A DNA stretch of 64,000 nucleotides from Streptomyces gilvus (GTDB taxonomy: Bacteria; Actinomycetota; Actinomycetes; Streptomycetales; Streptomycetaceae). The translations under genes and the position numbers were made by a program. Positions 8,801 to 16,331 of the stretch are shown here, piece after piece (within the stretch, counting starts at the first letter, position 1; every line of letters begins with the position of its first letter). Under the pieces are notes generated by a model. It was not told where the DNA came from. It saw only the letters and a program-made list of their open reading frames with translations, and made no database searches. The stretch lies in contig NZ_JAKWBE010000011.1 in NCBI RefSeq assembly GCF_022513565.1, forward strand, positions 124,001 to 188,000, read 5' to 3'.

Positions 8801-9443
8801 AGCGGATCTCCTCGACGTCGTCGCCCCAGAACTCGACGCGGAGGGGATGCTCCTCGGTGGGCGGGAAGACGTCGAGGATGCCGCCTCGTACGGCGAACTC
8901 GCCGCGCTTCTCGACGAGTTCCACGCGCGCGTACGCGGCGGCGGCGAGAGCTTCCACGACCTCGTTCAGATCGGCGGTCTGCCCGGTCCTCAGCGCGACC
9001 GGCTCCAGGTCGCCGAGCCCCTTGACCTGCGGCTGCAGCACGGACCGTACGGGCGCCACGACCACGGAGACCGGTCCGGTCTCGGGGTCGTCGGGGCGGG
9101 GGTGGGCGAGCCGGCGCAGGACGGCCAGCCGGCGTCCCACGGTGTCGCTGCGCGGGCTGAGCCGCTCGTGCGGGAGCGTCTCCCAGGACGGGTACTCCGC
9201 GACCCCCTCCGGCGGCAGCAGCGACCTCAGCGCGGCCGCCAGGTCCTCCGCCTCCCGTCCCGTGGCCGTCACCGCCAGCACCGGGCGGCCGGTCTCGCGG
9301 GCCAGCGCGGCGACCGCGAAGGGGCGGGCCGCCTGGGGTCCGACCAGGTCGACGTGCATGCGGTTGCCGTCGGCCCCCGCTCTGATCGCTTCGGCGAGGG
9401 CGGGGTCCTTGACGACGGCGTCGAGCAGACCGTGCAGGCTCAT
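5889..9443 (-). CDS. mfd: Transcription-repair coupling factor Mfd
   Basis: A 1184-residue protein, the usual actinobacterial Mfd length. The N-terminal UvrB-like module includes PPEGVAEYPSWETLPHERLS. A CarD-like RNA polymerase-interacting domain is near residue 510 (IVHEQHGVGRYIEM). The RecG-like translocase motor has Walker A ICGDVGYGKTEIA near 660, the DEEQ box VIVDEEQRFGVEHKE near 760 and motif VI in LHQLRGRVGRGRERGYAYF. The C-terminal TRCF domain ends the protein. Mfd removes RNA polymerase stalled at DNA lesions and recruits UvrA. The ATG at 9443 is chosen because homology begins at MSLHGLLDAVV; the upstream extension is Pro/Arg-rich and unlike the family. No strong ribosome-binding site is visible. 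Confidence 0.97.
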   Translation of the reverse strand: MSLHGLLDAVVKDPALAEAIRAGADGNRMHVDLVGPQAARPFAVAALARETGRPVLAVTATGREAEDLAAALRSLLPPEGVAEYPSWETLPHERLSPRSDTVGRRLAVLRRLAHPRPDDPETGPVSVVVAPVRSVLQPQVKGLGDLEPVALRTGQTADLNEVVEALAAAAYARVELVEKRGEFAVRGGILDVFPPTEEHPLRVEFWGDDVEEIRYFKVADQRSLEVAEHGLWAPPCRELLLTDDVRARARALAEEHPELGELLNKIAEGIAVEGMESLAPVLVDDMELLLDVLPKGAMTVVCDPERVRTRAADLVATSQEFLQASWAATAGGGEAPIDVGAASLWSIADVRDRARELDMMWWSVSPFAADDELTDTFAADAAGDTLKLGMHAPETYRGDTAKALADTKGWLADGWRTVFVTEGHGPAARTVEVLGGEGIAARLDIELGAIAPSVVHVACGSIDYGFVDPALKLAVLTETDLSGQKAAGKDGARMPARRRKTIDPLTLEAGDYIVHEQHGVGRYIEMVQRTVQGATREYLVVEYAPAKRGQPGDRLYIPTDQLEQITKYVGGEAPTLHRLGGADWTKTKARAKKAVKEIAADLIRLYSARMAAPGHAFGSDTPWQRELEDAFPYAETPDQLTTIAEVKEDMEKSVPMDRLICGDVGYGKTEIAVRAAFKAVQDGKQVAVLVPTTLLVQQHFGTFSERYSQFPVNVRALSRFQTDTEAKAVLEGLREGSVDIVIGTHRLFSSETKFKDLGLVIVDEEQRFGVEHKEQLKKLRANVDVLTMSATPIPRTLEMAVTGIREMSTITTPPEERHPVLTFVGPYEEKQIGAAIRRELLREGQVFYIHNRVESIDRAASRLREIVPEARIATAHGQMSEQTLEQVVVDFWEKKYDVLVSTTIVESGIDISNANTLIVERGDNFGLSQLHQLRGRVGRGRERGYAYFLYPPEKPLTETAHERLATIAQHTEMGAGMYVAMKDLEIRGAGNLLGGEQSGHIAGVGFDLYVRMVGEAVADYRASLEGGVEEEPPLEVKIELPVDAHVPHDYAPGERLRLQAYRAIASVNTEQDIKSVREELVDRYGKLPEPVENLLLVAGLRMLARACGVGEIVLQGNNIRFAPVELRESQELRVKRLYPGSVIKPAVHQVLVPRPKTAKVGGKPLVGRELLGWVGEFLTSILGS

Positions 9444-9583
9444 TCGGGGCGGCTTTCGTCCGGGGGCGGGCAACGCGAACCACCCGACACGCGTGGCGGG
9501 CCGGGGGTTCCCAGGGTACGTCGCGGGCGGGGTGATCACTCGGGGGAGTGAATGCGCTGGTCCGGTGGAGGGAGGGGCGGCTA

Positions 9584-9617
9584 CCCTGGATCCAGGGCTA
9601 GTCCAACCCCTAGTCCA
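9584..9617. promoter_or_regulatory. Probable autoregulatory operator of the toxin-antitoxin pair
   Basis: A perfect 14-base palindrome CCCTGGATCCAGGG (9584-9597) abuts two direct copies of CTAGTCCA at 9598-9605 and 9610-9617, 12 bases apart. They lie 18-51 bases before the antitoxin ATG. Phd/YefM antitoxins normally bind palindromes at this position to repress their own operon, so this is a likely operator overlapping the promoter. Confidence 0.6.
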
Positions 9618-9634
9618 CTACGTGGGGAGAGCTC

Positions 9635-9886
9635 ATGAGCACGCAGCACGCCCAGCGGCAGTACAACGTCCACGACGCGAAGACGAACTTCTCCCGGATA
9701 CTGCAGCTGGTCGAGACAGGGGAAGAGATCATCATCAGCCGGGCGGGGGAGCCGGTGGCGAAGGTGGTGCCGTTCCGAGAGCGGGTCAGGCGCACGGACC
9801 ACGGGGCGCTGCGGGGACAGATCCACATCCCCGACGACTTCGACGAGCTGCCCGAGGACATCGCCGAAGCGTTCGGGATGCGGTGA
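9635..9886 (+). CDS. Type II antitoxin, Phd/YefM family
   Basis: An 83-residue protein. The N-terminal QYNVHDAKTNFSRILQLVETG followed by EIIISRAGEPVAKVVPF is the Phd/YefM DNA-binding and dimerisation fold. The C-terminal acidic tail (PDDFDELPEDIAEAF) would wrap the toxin. A GGGGAGAG site precedes the ATG. The PIN-domain toxin gene begins six bases after the stop. The antitoxin should neutralise the toxin and, with it, repress the operon. Confidence 0.93.
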   Translation: MSTQHAQRQYNVHDAKTNFSRILQLVETGEEIIISRAGEPVAKVVPFRERVRRTDHGALRGQIHIPDDFDELPEDIAEAFGMR

Positions 9887-9892
9887 CCGACG

Positions 9893-10267
9893 ATGAGCTA
9901 TCTGATCGACACCCACATCGCGCTGTGGTGGCTGGACGCCTCCCCCGAGCTGTCCGACGACCTCAAGGAGCTGCTCCGCACGCAGCCCGAGGTCTACATG
10001 AGCGCCGTGACTCCCTGGGAGGTCGCCCTCAAGTACTCGCTGGGCAAACTGGGCCATGTCCCAGGCCTGCCCGAACGCGTCCGTGACCTGCAGTTCAAGC
10101 CGCTTCCGGTCACCATGGAGCACAGCGTCCGGATCAGTGAGCTGCCGTGGCACCACCGCGACCCCTTCGACCGCATGCTCGTCGCGCAGGCCCAGCACGA
10201 AGGCCTGACGATCATCACGCGCGACACCTGGATCCCGAAGTACGACGTCGAGGTGCTGCCCGCCTGA
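9893..10267 (+). CDS. Type II toxin, PIN-domain ribonuclease (VapC-like)
   Basis: A 124-residue PIN-domain protein. The acidic metal-binding residues are visible: Asp in MSYLIDTHIALWWLD, Glu in SAVTPWEVALKYS, and Asp in HRDPFDRMLVAQA plus TIITRDTW. These are the quartet used for Mg-dependent RNA cleavage in VapC toxins. It is directly downstream of the Phd-type antitoxin, giving a complete toxin-antitoxin module. The RNA target cannot be read from the sequence. The pair sits between conserved chromosomal genes and not in an obvious mobile element. Confidence 0.93.
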   Translation: MSYLIDTHIALWWLDASPELSDDLKELLRTQPEVYMSAVTPWEVALKYSLGKLGHVPGLPERVRDLQFKPLPVTMEHSVRISELPWHHRDPFDRMLVAQAQHEGLTIITRDTWIPKYDVEVLPA

Positions 10268-10279
10268 GAGGACGCGGCG

Positions 10280-10321
10280 GCCCGGCGCCGGGCAGTCCCG
10301 CAGGACTTCCCGGCGCCGGGC
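10280..10321. terminator. Bidirectional hairpin terminator
   Basis: Perfect 13-base arms GCCCGGCGCCGGG and CCCGGCGCCGGGC with a 16-base loop lie between the converging toxin gene and the ABC permease gene. Confidence 0.8.
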
Positions 10322-10368
10322 TCTCCCCCGCAACCCCCGTGTGCGGTGGCCGTACCCCCCTGGCTCCC

Positions 10369-12948
10369 CTACTCGGTGGCGATCGCGTTCAGGACGTTCA
10401 TCCGGCCCGCCCGGAACGCCGGGATCAGGGCGGCGACCAGGCCCACGACCGCGGAGCCGACGAAGACCGTGATCAGCGTGGACCAGGGGACCTCCAGGAC
10501 CTTCAGGCCCTGCAGGGCGAGGAGCTTCTGGGCGGTCGCGCCCCAGCCCATGCCGAGGCCCAGGCCGAGCAGGGCGCCGAAGAGGGCGATCACCACCGAC
10601 TCCATGCGGATCATGCGGCGCATCTGGCGGCGGGAGAGACCGATGGCGCGCATCAGGCCGATCTCCCGGGTCCGCTCGACCACCGAGAGGGCCAGCGTGT
10701 TCACCACGCCCAGGATCGCGACGATGATCGCCAGCGCCAGCAGGCCGTAGATCATGTTGAGCAGCTGCCCGATCTGGTCCTTCAGCGCCTTCTTGTAGTC
10801 GGTCTGGTCGCGCACCTTGTACTGCGGGTAGTCGTGCAGCGCGGACTTCAGCGACTTGTACGCCGCGTCCTGCTGCCCGTCCTTGGCGGTGGCGAAGACC
10901 AGCTGGTCCAGGGGCATCTTGTCGGCCGGCACGTACTTGGCGAGCGTCGCGATGGAGGTGTACTTCGCGCCCGCGTCGATCAGCCCGTCGTTGCTGGTGA
11001 TGGCCCGGACCGTCAGGTTGGCGGTGGCGCCGTCCTTGAAGGCGATCCTGATCTTCGAGCCCAGGTGGACGTCGTGCGCCTTGGCGAAGTTCTCGTGCAC
11101 CGACATCGAGTCGGGCAGGTAGGCGTCCTTGAGGTTGCCGGCGACGGTCTTGACCCGCAGGTCGGTCGCGTACGTCGGGTCGGCCGCCGTGATGTCGGTG
11201 TTCTTGAGCGTCCTGCCGTCCGGGGTCGTGTAGTCGGCCTCGGTCGTCTTGTACTCGGTGACCCGCTTCAGGCCCGGCGTCGCCTTCACGGCCCTGACCG
11301 CCTGCGGGGTGATCATCTGGCCGCCGTCGGACTGGATGATGAAGTCCGTGCCGACGGTCTTGTCGAGCTGGTCCGTCGCCGAGGCGACCATCGAGGAGCC
11401 GACCACCGACAGACAGGCGACCAGCGCGAGCCCGATCATCAGGGCGGCGCCCGTGGCGCCCGTACGGCGCGGGTTGCGCAGCGCGTTGCGCTCGGCCATC
11501 CGCCCGACCGGACCGAAGGCCCGCAGCAGCACGGCGCCCAGGACCCGGACGACACCGCCCGCGAGCAGCGGGCCGATCACCACGAACCCGATCAGGGAGA
11601 GCACCACGCCCAGGCCCAGCCAGAGCGAGCCGCCGGTCGCCTTGTCGGCGGAGGCCGCCAGGTAGAGGCAGAAACCGCCGCCGGCGGTCAGCAGCGTGCC
11701 CAGCACGGCCCGTACGACCCCGGCCTTGGCGTCGGCGGGAGCGCCGGCGTCGCGCAGCGCGGCCATCGGGGAGACCTTGCCGGCCCGGCGGGCGGGCAGG
11801 TAGGCGGCGAGGACGGTGACGACGACACCGAGGACCAGGCCGACGACCGGGGTGGTCCAGGCGACGGTGAGGTCCGCGGTGGACAGGTGCATGCCCATCT
11901 GGCCCATGAGCTTCATCAGGCCGACCGCGAGTCCGACGCCCGCGCCGATGCCGAGGACCGAGCCCGTCACGCCGAGCAGCAGCGCCTCGGCCAGCACCGA
12001 CCGGTTGACCTGCTTGCGGCTGGAGCCGATGGCCCGCATCAGGCCGATCTCCCTCGTCCGCTGGGCGACCAGCATGGAGAAGGTGTTGATGATCAGGAAG
12101 ATGCCGACGACGAAGGCGATCCCGGCGAAGCCGAGCATCGCGTACTTCATGACGTTCATGAAGCTCTCGACGCTCTTCTGGTTGGCGTCGGCGGTCTCCT
12201 TGGCGGTCTGCACCTTGTAGTGGCCGCCGAGCGCCGAGACCACGTTCTGCTTCAGCCGGGCGTCGCTCACTCCGGAGGCGGCGGTGACGTTGACGTTGGT
12301 GAAGACACCGGTCTTCCCGACGAGCGTCTGCTGGGCGGTCCTGGTGTCCAGGTAGAAGATCGCCGCACCCGGGTTGGTGACCTGGAAGGAGGCGATGCCG
12401 GAGATCTTCGCGTCGTGCGTGCCGACCGCGCTGATCATGGCCAGCGTGTCACCGAGCTTGAGGTGGTGCTTGTCGGCGGTGTCGGCGTCGACCATCACCT
12501 GGTCGGAACCCTTGGGCGCCGCACCCGAGGTGATCTTCATGGTGCGGGCGTCGTTGCCGTTCCAGCTGCCGACGATGGTCGGGGCGCCGCTGGAGGGCGA
12601 GAGGTTGTCCTTCTTGGCGTCGACGACGGTCACGGAGGTCGAGAAGACGGTCCCCTCGGCCGCCTTCACGCCCTGCGCCGACTTCACCCGGCCGACCACG
12701 GAGGCCGGCATGACCGGCGGTTTGCCGTTGTCGGACGTGGTCTCACCGGTGTCCGAGGCGCCCTTCGCGCTCACCGTCACATCGGAGGAGGTGGCCGCGA
12801 ACAGCTTGTCGAAGGTGGTGTTCATGGTGTCGGTGAACACCAGCGTCCCGCAGACGAAGCCCACCGACAGCAGCACGGCGATCGCGGAGAGGGCCATGCG
12901 CCCCTTGTGCGCGAAGAAGTTGCGCATCGAGGTCTTCATTACGGTCAT
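10369..12948 (-). CDS. MacB/FtsX-type ABC transporter permease
   Basis: An 859-residue membrane protein. It has an N-terminal transmembrane segment (MALSAIAVLLSVGFVCGTLV), a large extracytoplasmic MacB-like domain, then FtsX domain 1 with the family motif LVAQRTREIGLMRAIGSSRK. A second extracytoplasmic domain and FtsX domain 2 with VVERTREIGLMRAIGLSRRQ follow. The two-FtsX arrangement is typical of actinobacterial permeases that move lipids or peptides or act as mechanotransmitters. ATGA overlap (12945-12948) with the ATPase gene shows coupling. The substrate is unknown. Confidence 0.94.
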   Translation of the reverse strand: MTVMKTSMRNFFAHKGRMALSAIAVLLSVGFVCGTLVFTDTMNTTFDKLFAATSSDVTVSAKGASDTGETTSDNGKPPVMPASVVGRVKSAQGVKAAEGTVFSTSVTVVDAKKDNLSPSSGAPTIVGSWNGNDARTMKITSGAAPKGSDQVMVDADTADKHHLKLGDTLAMISAVGTHDAKISGIASFQVTNPGAAIFYLDTRTAQQTLVGKTGVFTNVNVTAASGVSDARLKQNVVSALGGHYKVQTAKETADANQKSVESFMNVMKYAMLGFAGIAFVVGIFLIINTFSMLVAQRTREIGLMRAIGSSRKQVNRSVLAEALLLGVTGSVLGIGAGVGLAVGLMKLMGQMGMHLSTADLTVAWTTPVVGLVLGVVVTVLAAYLPARRAGKVSPMAALRDAGAPADAKAGVVRAVLGTLLTAGGGFCLYLAASADKATGGSLWLGLGVVLSLIGFVVIGPLLAGGVVRVLGAVLLRAFGPVGRMAERNALRNPRRTGATGAALMIGLALVACLSVVGSSMVASATDQLDKTVGTDFIIQSDGGQMITPQAVRAVKATPGLKRVTEYKTTEADYTTPDGRTLKNTDITAADPTYATDLRVKTVAGNLKDAYLPDSMSVHENFAKAHDVHLGSKIRIAFKDGATANLTVRAITSNDGLIDAGAKYTSIATLAKYVPADKMPLDQLVFATAKDGQQDAAYKSLKSALHDYPQYKVRDQTDYKKALKDQIGQLLNMIYGLLALAIIVAILGVVNTLALSVVERTREIGLMRAIGLSRRQMRRMIRMESVVIALFGALLGLGLGMGWGATAQKLLALQGLKVLEVPWSTLITVFVGSAVVGLVAALIPAFRAGRMNVLNAIATE

Positions 12949-13763
12949 GACGTACGCCCCCGGGCGTCGAAGTCGGGGGTCTGGGGGTGTCCCCCAGAAA
13001 AGCACAGCATGCGGTCCAGGACGGCTTCGGCGGTCGGCTTGTACATCTCGTCGACGATCCGGCCGTCGGCGAGGTACAGCACGCGGTCCGCGTAGGAGGC
13101 GGCGACCGGGTCGTGCGTGACGATGACGATGGTCTGCCCGAGCTCGTCCACGGACTGCCGCAGGAAGCCCAGTACTTCGGCACCCGCGCGCGAGTCGAGG
13201 TTTCCGGTCGGCTCGTCACCGAAGATGATCTCGGGCCGGGCGGCCAGGGCGCGGGCCACGGCGACGCGCTGCTGCTGACCGCCGGAGAGCTGGGTGGGCC
13301 GGTGCTTGAGCCGGTCCGCGAGGCCGACGGTGTCCACCACGCGCGCCAGCCACTGCCGGTCCGGCTTGCGGCCCGCGATGTCCATGGGCAGCGTGATGTT
13401 TTCGATCGCGTTCAGCGTGGGCAGCAGGTTGAACGCCTGGAAGATGAACCCGATCCGGTCCCGCCGCAGCTGGGTGAGCTTCTTGTCCTTCAGCCCGGTG
13501 ATCTCGGTGTCGTCCAGGTAGATCTGCCCGCTGGTGACGGTGTCGAGTCCGGCGAGGCAGTGCATCAGGGTGGACTTGCCGGACCCCGAGGGGCCCATGA
13601 TCGCGGTGAACTGGCCGCGGGCGATGTCCACGTCGACATGGTCGAGGGCGACGACGCGGGTCTCCCCGGCCCCGTACGCCTTGACGACCTGCCGCGCCCG
13701 CGCGGCGACGGCCGTCCGTCCTCCAGTGCCCCCGTGCCTGGGAATGGTCACGGCCGAAGTCAT
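12945..13763 (-). CDS. ABC transporter ATP-binding protein (MacB/LolD type)
   Basis: A 272-residue ATPase. The ATG at 13763 has an AGGAGAC site. Walker A IMGPSGSGKSTLMHCLAG is near residue 60, Q-loop FQAFNLLPTLN, signature TQLSGGQQQRVAVARAL, and Walker B IIFGDEPTGNLDSRAG with VTHD as H-loop. A C-terminal extension of about 30 residues with MLCFSGGHPQTPDF follows the canonical fold. It forms the energising subunit for the downstream FtsX-type permease. Confidence 0.95.
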   Translation of the reverse strand: MTSAVTIPRHGGTGGRTAVAARARQVVKAYGAGETRVVALDHVDVDIARGQFTAIMGPSGSGKSTLMHCLAGLDTVTSGQIYLDDTEITGLKDKKLTQLRRDRIGFIFQAFNLLPTLNAIENITLPMDIAGRKPDRQWLARVVDTVGLADRLKHRPTQLSGGQQQRVAVARALAARPEIIFGDEPTGNLDSRAGAEVLGFLRQSVDELGQTIVIVTHDPVAASYADRVLYLADGRIVDEMYKPTAEAVLDRMLCFSGGHPQTPDFDARGRTS

Positions 13764-14163
13764 GGTTTGTCTCCTATGTCGGTCAACAGGTGAGGCGCAA
13801 GAACTGCTACGTCGATGAGTCTGGTCCTGTGCGGGGCCCGGCGCGCTGGTGCTCGGCACCCTCTTGTACGGGGGTAAACCCCACCCCCGCCGGTTCGGTG
13901 AACAGCCCCCCGGCCGCTCCCCGGCCGCTCCCCAGCGGCGTAAAGCCAGGTTAAGGACCGGTCCCGGCCCCTCTCGTCCTCCAGGGGGACGAACCCTCCC
14001 CCAGCCGTAGTACGGAGGGGACCCCTAGGGGCAGTCCACCGACAGGTGGAGTCGGTCTCGGGGTTCGCTCCACCCACCGGCCCACCCAGGCTCCACCCTC
14101 CCGCCGCGTCAAAGTCAAGTGAGAAGCTGTGCGCGGCAGATAGATGCAGGGGGAAGGAATTCG
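13764..14163. other. Divergent intergenic region, 400 bp
   Basis: This separates the leftward ABC operon from the rightward MFS gene, so both promoters should lie here. It contains a CGGGGGT/ACCCCCG hairpin with a 7-base loop (13869-13889) and, around 13908-13935, two direct copies of CCGGCCGCTCCC. A relatively AT-rich patch with TTGACTTTGACG on the minus strand lies near 14107-14118. No reading frame in it looks genuine, and a regulator gene is absent. Confidence 0.55.
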
Positions 14164-15669
14164 ATGGACCAGGGGGAGACGGAGATACGGGCGTCGGTGA
14201 CGGACGAGCTCCCACCGGACACGCGCCGACGGGGTGCCGTCGTCGCCGCGCTCATGCTCGCGATGGCGCTCGCGGCGCTCGACGCCACCATCGTCTCCAC
14301 CGCCGTCCCCCAGATCGTCGGCGACCTCGGCGGATTCTCGTACTTCTCCTGGCTGTTCTCCGGCTATCTGCTCGCGGTCACGGTCACGCTCCCGGTGTAC
14401 GGCAAGCTGTCCGACACCTTCGGCCGTAAACCGGTGCTCGTCGCGGGCGCCGCGGTGTTCCTGGTCGGCTCGCTGCTGTGCGCCGCGGCCTGGAACATGG
14501 GCGCGCTGATCGCCTTCCGCATCGTCCAGGGCCTGGGCGGCGGGGCGTTGCAGGGCACGGTGCAGACGCTCGCGGCCGATCTGTACCCGCTGGAGGAACG
14601 GCCCAGGATCCAGTCGAAGCTGTCCACGGTCTGGGCGGTGTCGGCGGTGGCCGGCCCCGGGATCGGCGGCCTGCTCGCCGCGTACGCCGGCTGGCGCTGG
14701 ATCTTCCTGGTCAACCTTCCCATCGGGGCGCTGGCGTTGTGGCTGGTCGTCCGTCATCTGCGCGAGCCGCGACGGGAGTTGGAGCGCCGTCCGCGCATCG
14801 ACTGGGCGGGCGCGCTGGCGGTGTTCGCGTGCGGGGGCGTGCTGCTGACGGCGCTGGTGCAGGGCGGGGTGGCCTGGCCGTGGCTGTCGGCCCGCTCGTT
14901 GGCGCTGTTCGGTACGGGACTCGCGCTCGCCGGTGCCGTGGTCGTGATCGAACGCCGTGCGGCCGAGCCGATCATCCCCGGGTGGGTGTGGCGGCGCCGG
15001 ACGATCGCGGCCGTCAACCTCGCCCTGGGCGCGCTGGGCCTGCTGATGGTGGCGCCGAGCGTGTTCCTGCCGACGTACGCGCAGTCGGTGCTGGGTCTCG
15101 CGCCCGTGGCGGCGGGCTTCGTGCTCTCGGTCTGGACGCTGTCCTGGCCGGTGTCGGCGGCGCTGAGCCAGCACGTGTACCGGCGGATCGGGTTCCGCAA
15201 CACGGCGATGCTGGGCATCGGCGCGGCGGCGCTGATCCTGTTCGCGTTCCCGTTCCTGCCCTACCCGGGCTCCGCCTGGCAACCGACGCTGCTGATGCTC
15301 CTGTTGGGCGCGGCGCTGGGGCTGTTCCAGCTCCCGCTGATCGTGGGCGTGCAGTCGACGGTGGGCTGGGCGGAACGGGGCACGACGACCGCCTCGGTGC
15401 TCTTCTGCCGCCAGACCGGCCAGACGATCGGCGCCTCGGTCTTCGGCGCGGTCGCCAACGGGGTGCTCGCCTCCCGCCTGGGCGGCGCGAGCGACCTGGA
15501 CTCGGTGACCCGGGGCCTGGACTCGGGCGCGGTACCGGAGGCGACGCGCCGGGCGGTCGCGGACGCGGTGCACGCGGTGTACATCGGGGCGGGCTGCGCG
15601 GCCGCGGCGGCCTTCCTCGTCCTGCTGTTCCTGGCGCCGCGACGCTTCCCGGTCCTCAAGGAGCAGTGA
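14164..15669 (+). CDS. MFS drug exporter, DHA2 (EmrB/QacA) family
   Basis: A 501-residue protein with about 14 hydrophobic segments, the DHA2 number. Motif C-like and family signatures are visible: LAALDATIVSTAVPQIVGDL in TM1, GKLSDTFGRKPVL as the conserved loop 2-3 motif A, RIVQGLGGGALQGTVQTL, and VAGPGIGGLLAAYAGWRWIF as motif C. The ATG at 14164 follows GGGGGAAGGA. These proton antiporters export drugs, dyes or natural products. It is a single gene with no linked TetR regulator, so its substrate is open. Confidence 0.94.
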   Translation: MDQGETEIRASVTDELPPDTRRRGAVVAALMLAMALAALDATIVSTAVPQIVGDLGGFSYFSWLFSGYLLAVTVTLPVYGKLSDTFGRKPVLVAGAAVFLVGSLLCAAAWNMGALIAFRIVQGLGGGALQGTVQTLAADLYPLEERPRIQSKLSTVWAVSAVAGPGIGGLLAAYAGWRWIFLVNLPIGALALWLVVRHLREPRRELERRPRIDWAGALAVFACGGVLLTALVQGGVAWPWLSARSLALFGTGLALAGAVVVIERRAAEPIIPGWVWRRRTIAAVNLALGALGLLMVAPSVFLPTYAQSVLGLAPVAAGFVLSVWTLSWPVSAALSQHVYRRIGFRNTAMLGIGAAALILFAFPFLPYPGSAWQPTLLMLLLGAALGLFQLPLIVGVQSTVGWAERGTTTASVLFCRQTGQTIGASVFGAVANGVLASRLGGASDLDSVTRGLDSGAVPEATRRAVADAVHAVYIGAGCAAAAAFLVLLFLAPRRFPVLKEQ

Positions 15670-15863
15670 GAGGGCGAGCATCGCCTCCAAAAATCCGAGT
15701 TAACGCGGGTAACGTCACAGGTCAGCGAAGTAAGCGCATACCGACCAGCCAGTTTGCCGAAAAGGCTGTGCGTTTCCGAACCGCCGAGTAACGTGCGGGA
15801 CTCCGCCGCCCCCCACCTCCCTTGCGGTCCGCACCGGACCCGAGCCACGCAAGGAGTACCGGG

Positions 15864-16331
15864 ATGTCCTACGACCCGTCCCCGTCGTACCCGTACCGAC
15901 CCCCACAACAGGCCCCGCAGTACCAGCAGTACGACTCGTCGCCGTCCTACGAGGCCACCTACCCCTGGCAGCCGCCCATCGCGGACCCTCCCGAGCCGCC
16001 CCGGCGCCGCCCGCCGCATCCCCCGCTCGGGCACCACAGCGACCTGCGGATCCTGCGCAGCGCCTACCGCTGGCAGCGCCGCACCGCCACCCTGGCCGCG
16101 CTCGGCTACTTCACCCTGTTCCTCGTCCTGTCCGCCTTCGCCCCGTCGGTCATGTCCGCCGACGTCACCGACGGACTGCCGACCGGACTGCTGCTCGCCC
16201 TGATCCAGATCCCCGTCACCTGGCTGGCCATCGCGCTGTACGAGCACACCGCGCGCCGTTACGTCGACCCGATCGCCGACCGCATCCGCAAGCAGTCCGC
16301 GGTGGACGCCAAGCGGGAGGCGGCCCGATGA
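15864..16331 (+). CDS. DUF485 domain membrane protein with Pro/Tyr-rich N-terminus
   Basis: A 155-residue protein. The first 60 residues are rich in Pro, Tyr and Gln (YPYRPPQQAPQYQQYDSSPS). Residues 65-155 carry two transmembrane segments and the LRILRSAYRWQRRTATLAAL pattern of DUF485, the small partner encoded next to ActP-type solute:sodium symporters. AAGGAG precedes the ATG at 15864. The stop overlaps the next gene's start (ATGA, 16328-16331), so it is translationally coupled to the symporter and probably assembles with it. Confidence 0.9.
   Translation: MSYDPSPSYPYRPPQQAPQYQQYDSSPSYEATYPWQPPIADPPEPPRRRPPHPPLGHHSDLRILRSAYRWQRRTATLAALGYFTLFLVLSAFAPSVMSADVTDGLPTGLLLALIQIPVTWLAIALYEHTARRYVDPIADRIRKQSAVDAKREAAR

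Noticed and set aside
6000-9551. Long open frame on the plus strand, over 1100 codons, opposite mfd
   Set aside because: It mirrors mfd in antisense, is rich in Arg/Gly/Val/Asp from GC bias and has no recognisable motif; mfd is complete and unmistakable on the other strand.
10147-13095. Plus-strand open frame of about 980 codons opposite the FtsX-type permease
   Set aside because: Low-complexity Asp/Arg/Gln/His sequence typical of high-GC antisense frames; the permease on the minus strand is well supported.
13764-14163. A small gene in the divergent ABC/MFS spacer
   Set aside because: Open frames exist but have no ribosome-binding site, no family resemblance and base usage like spacer DNA.
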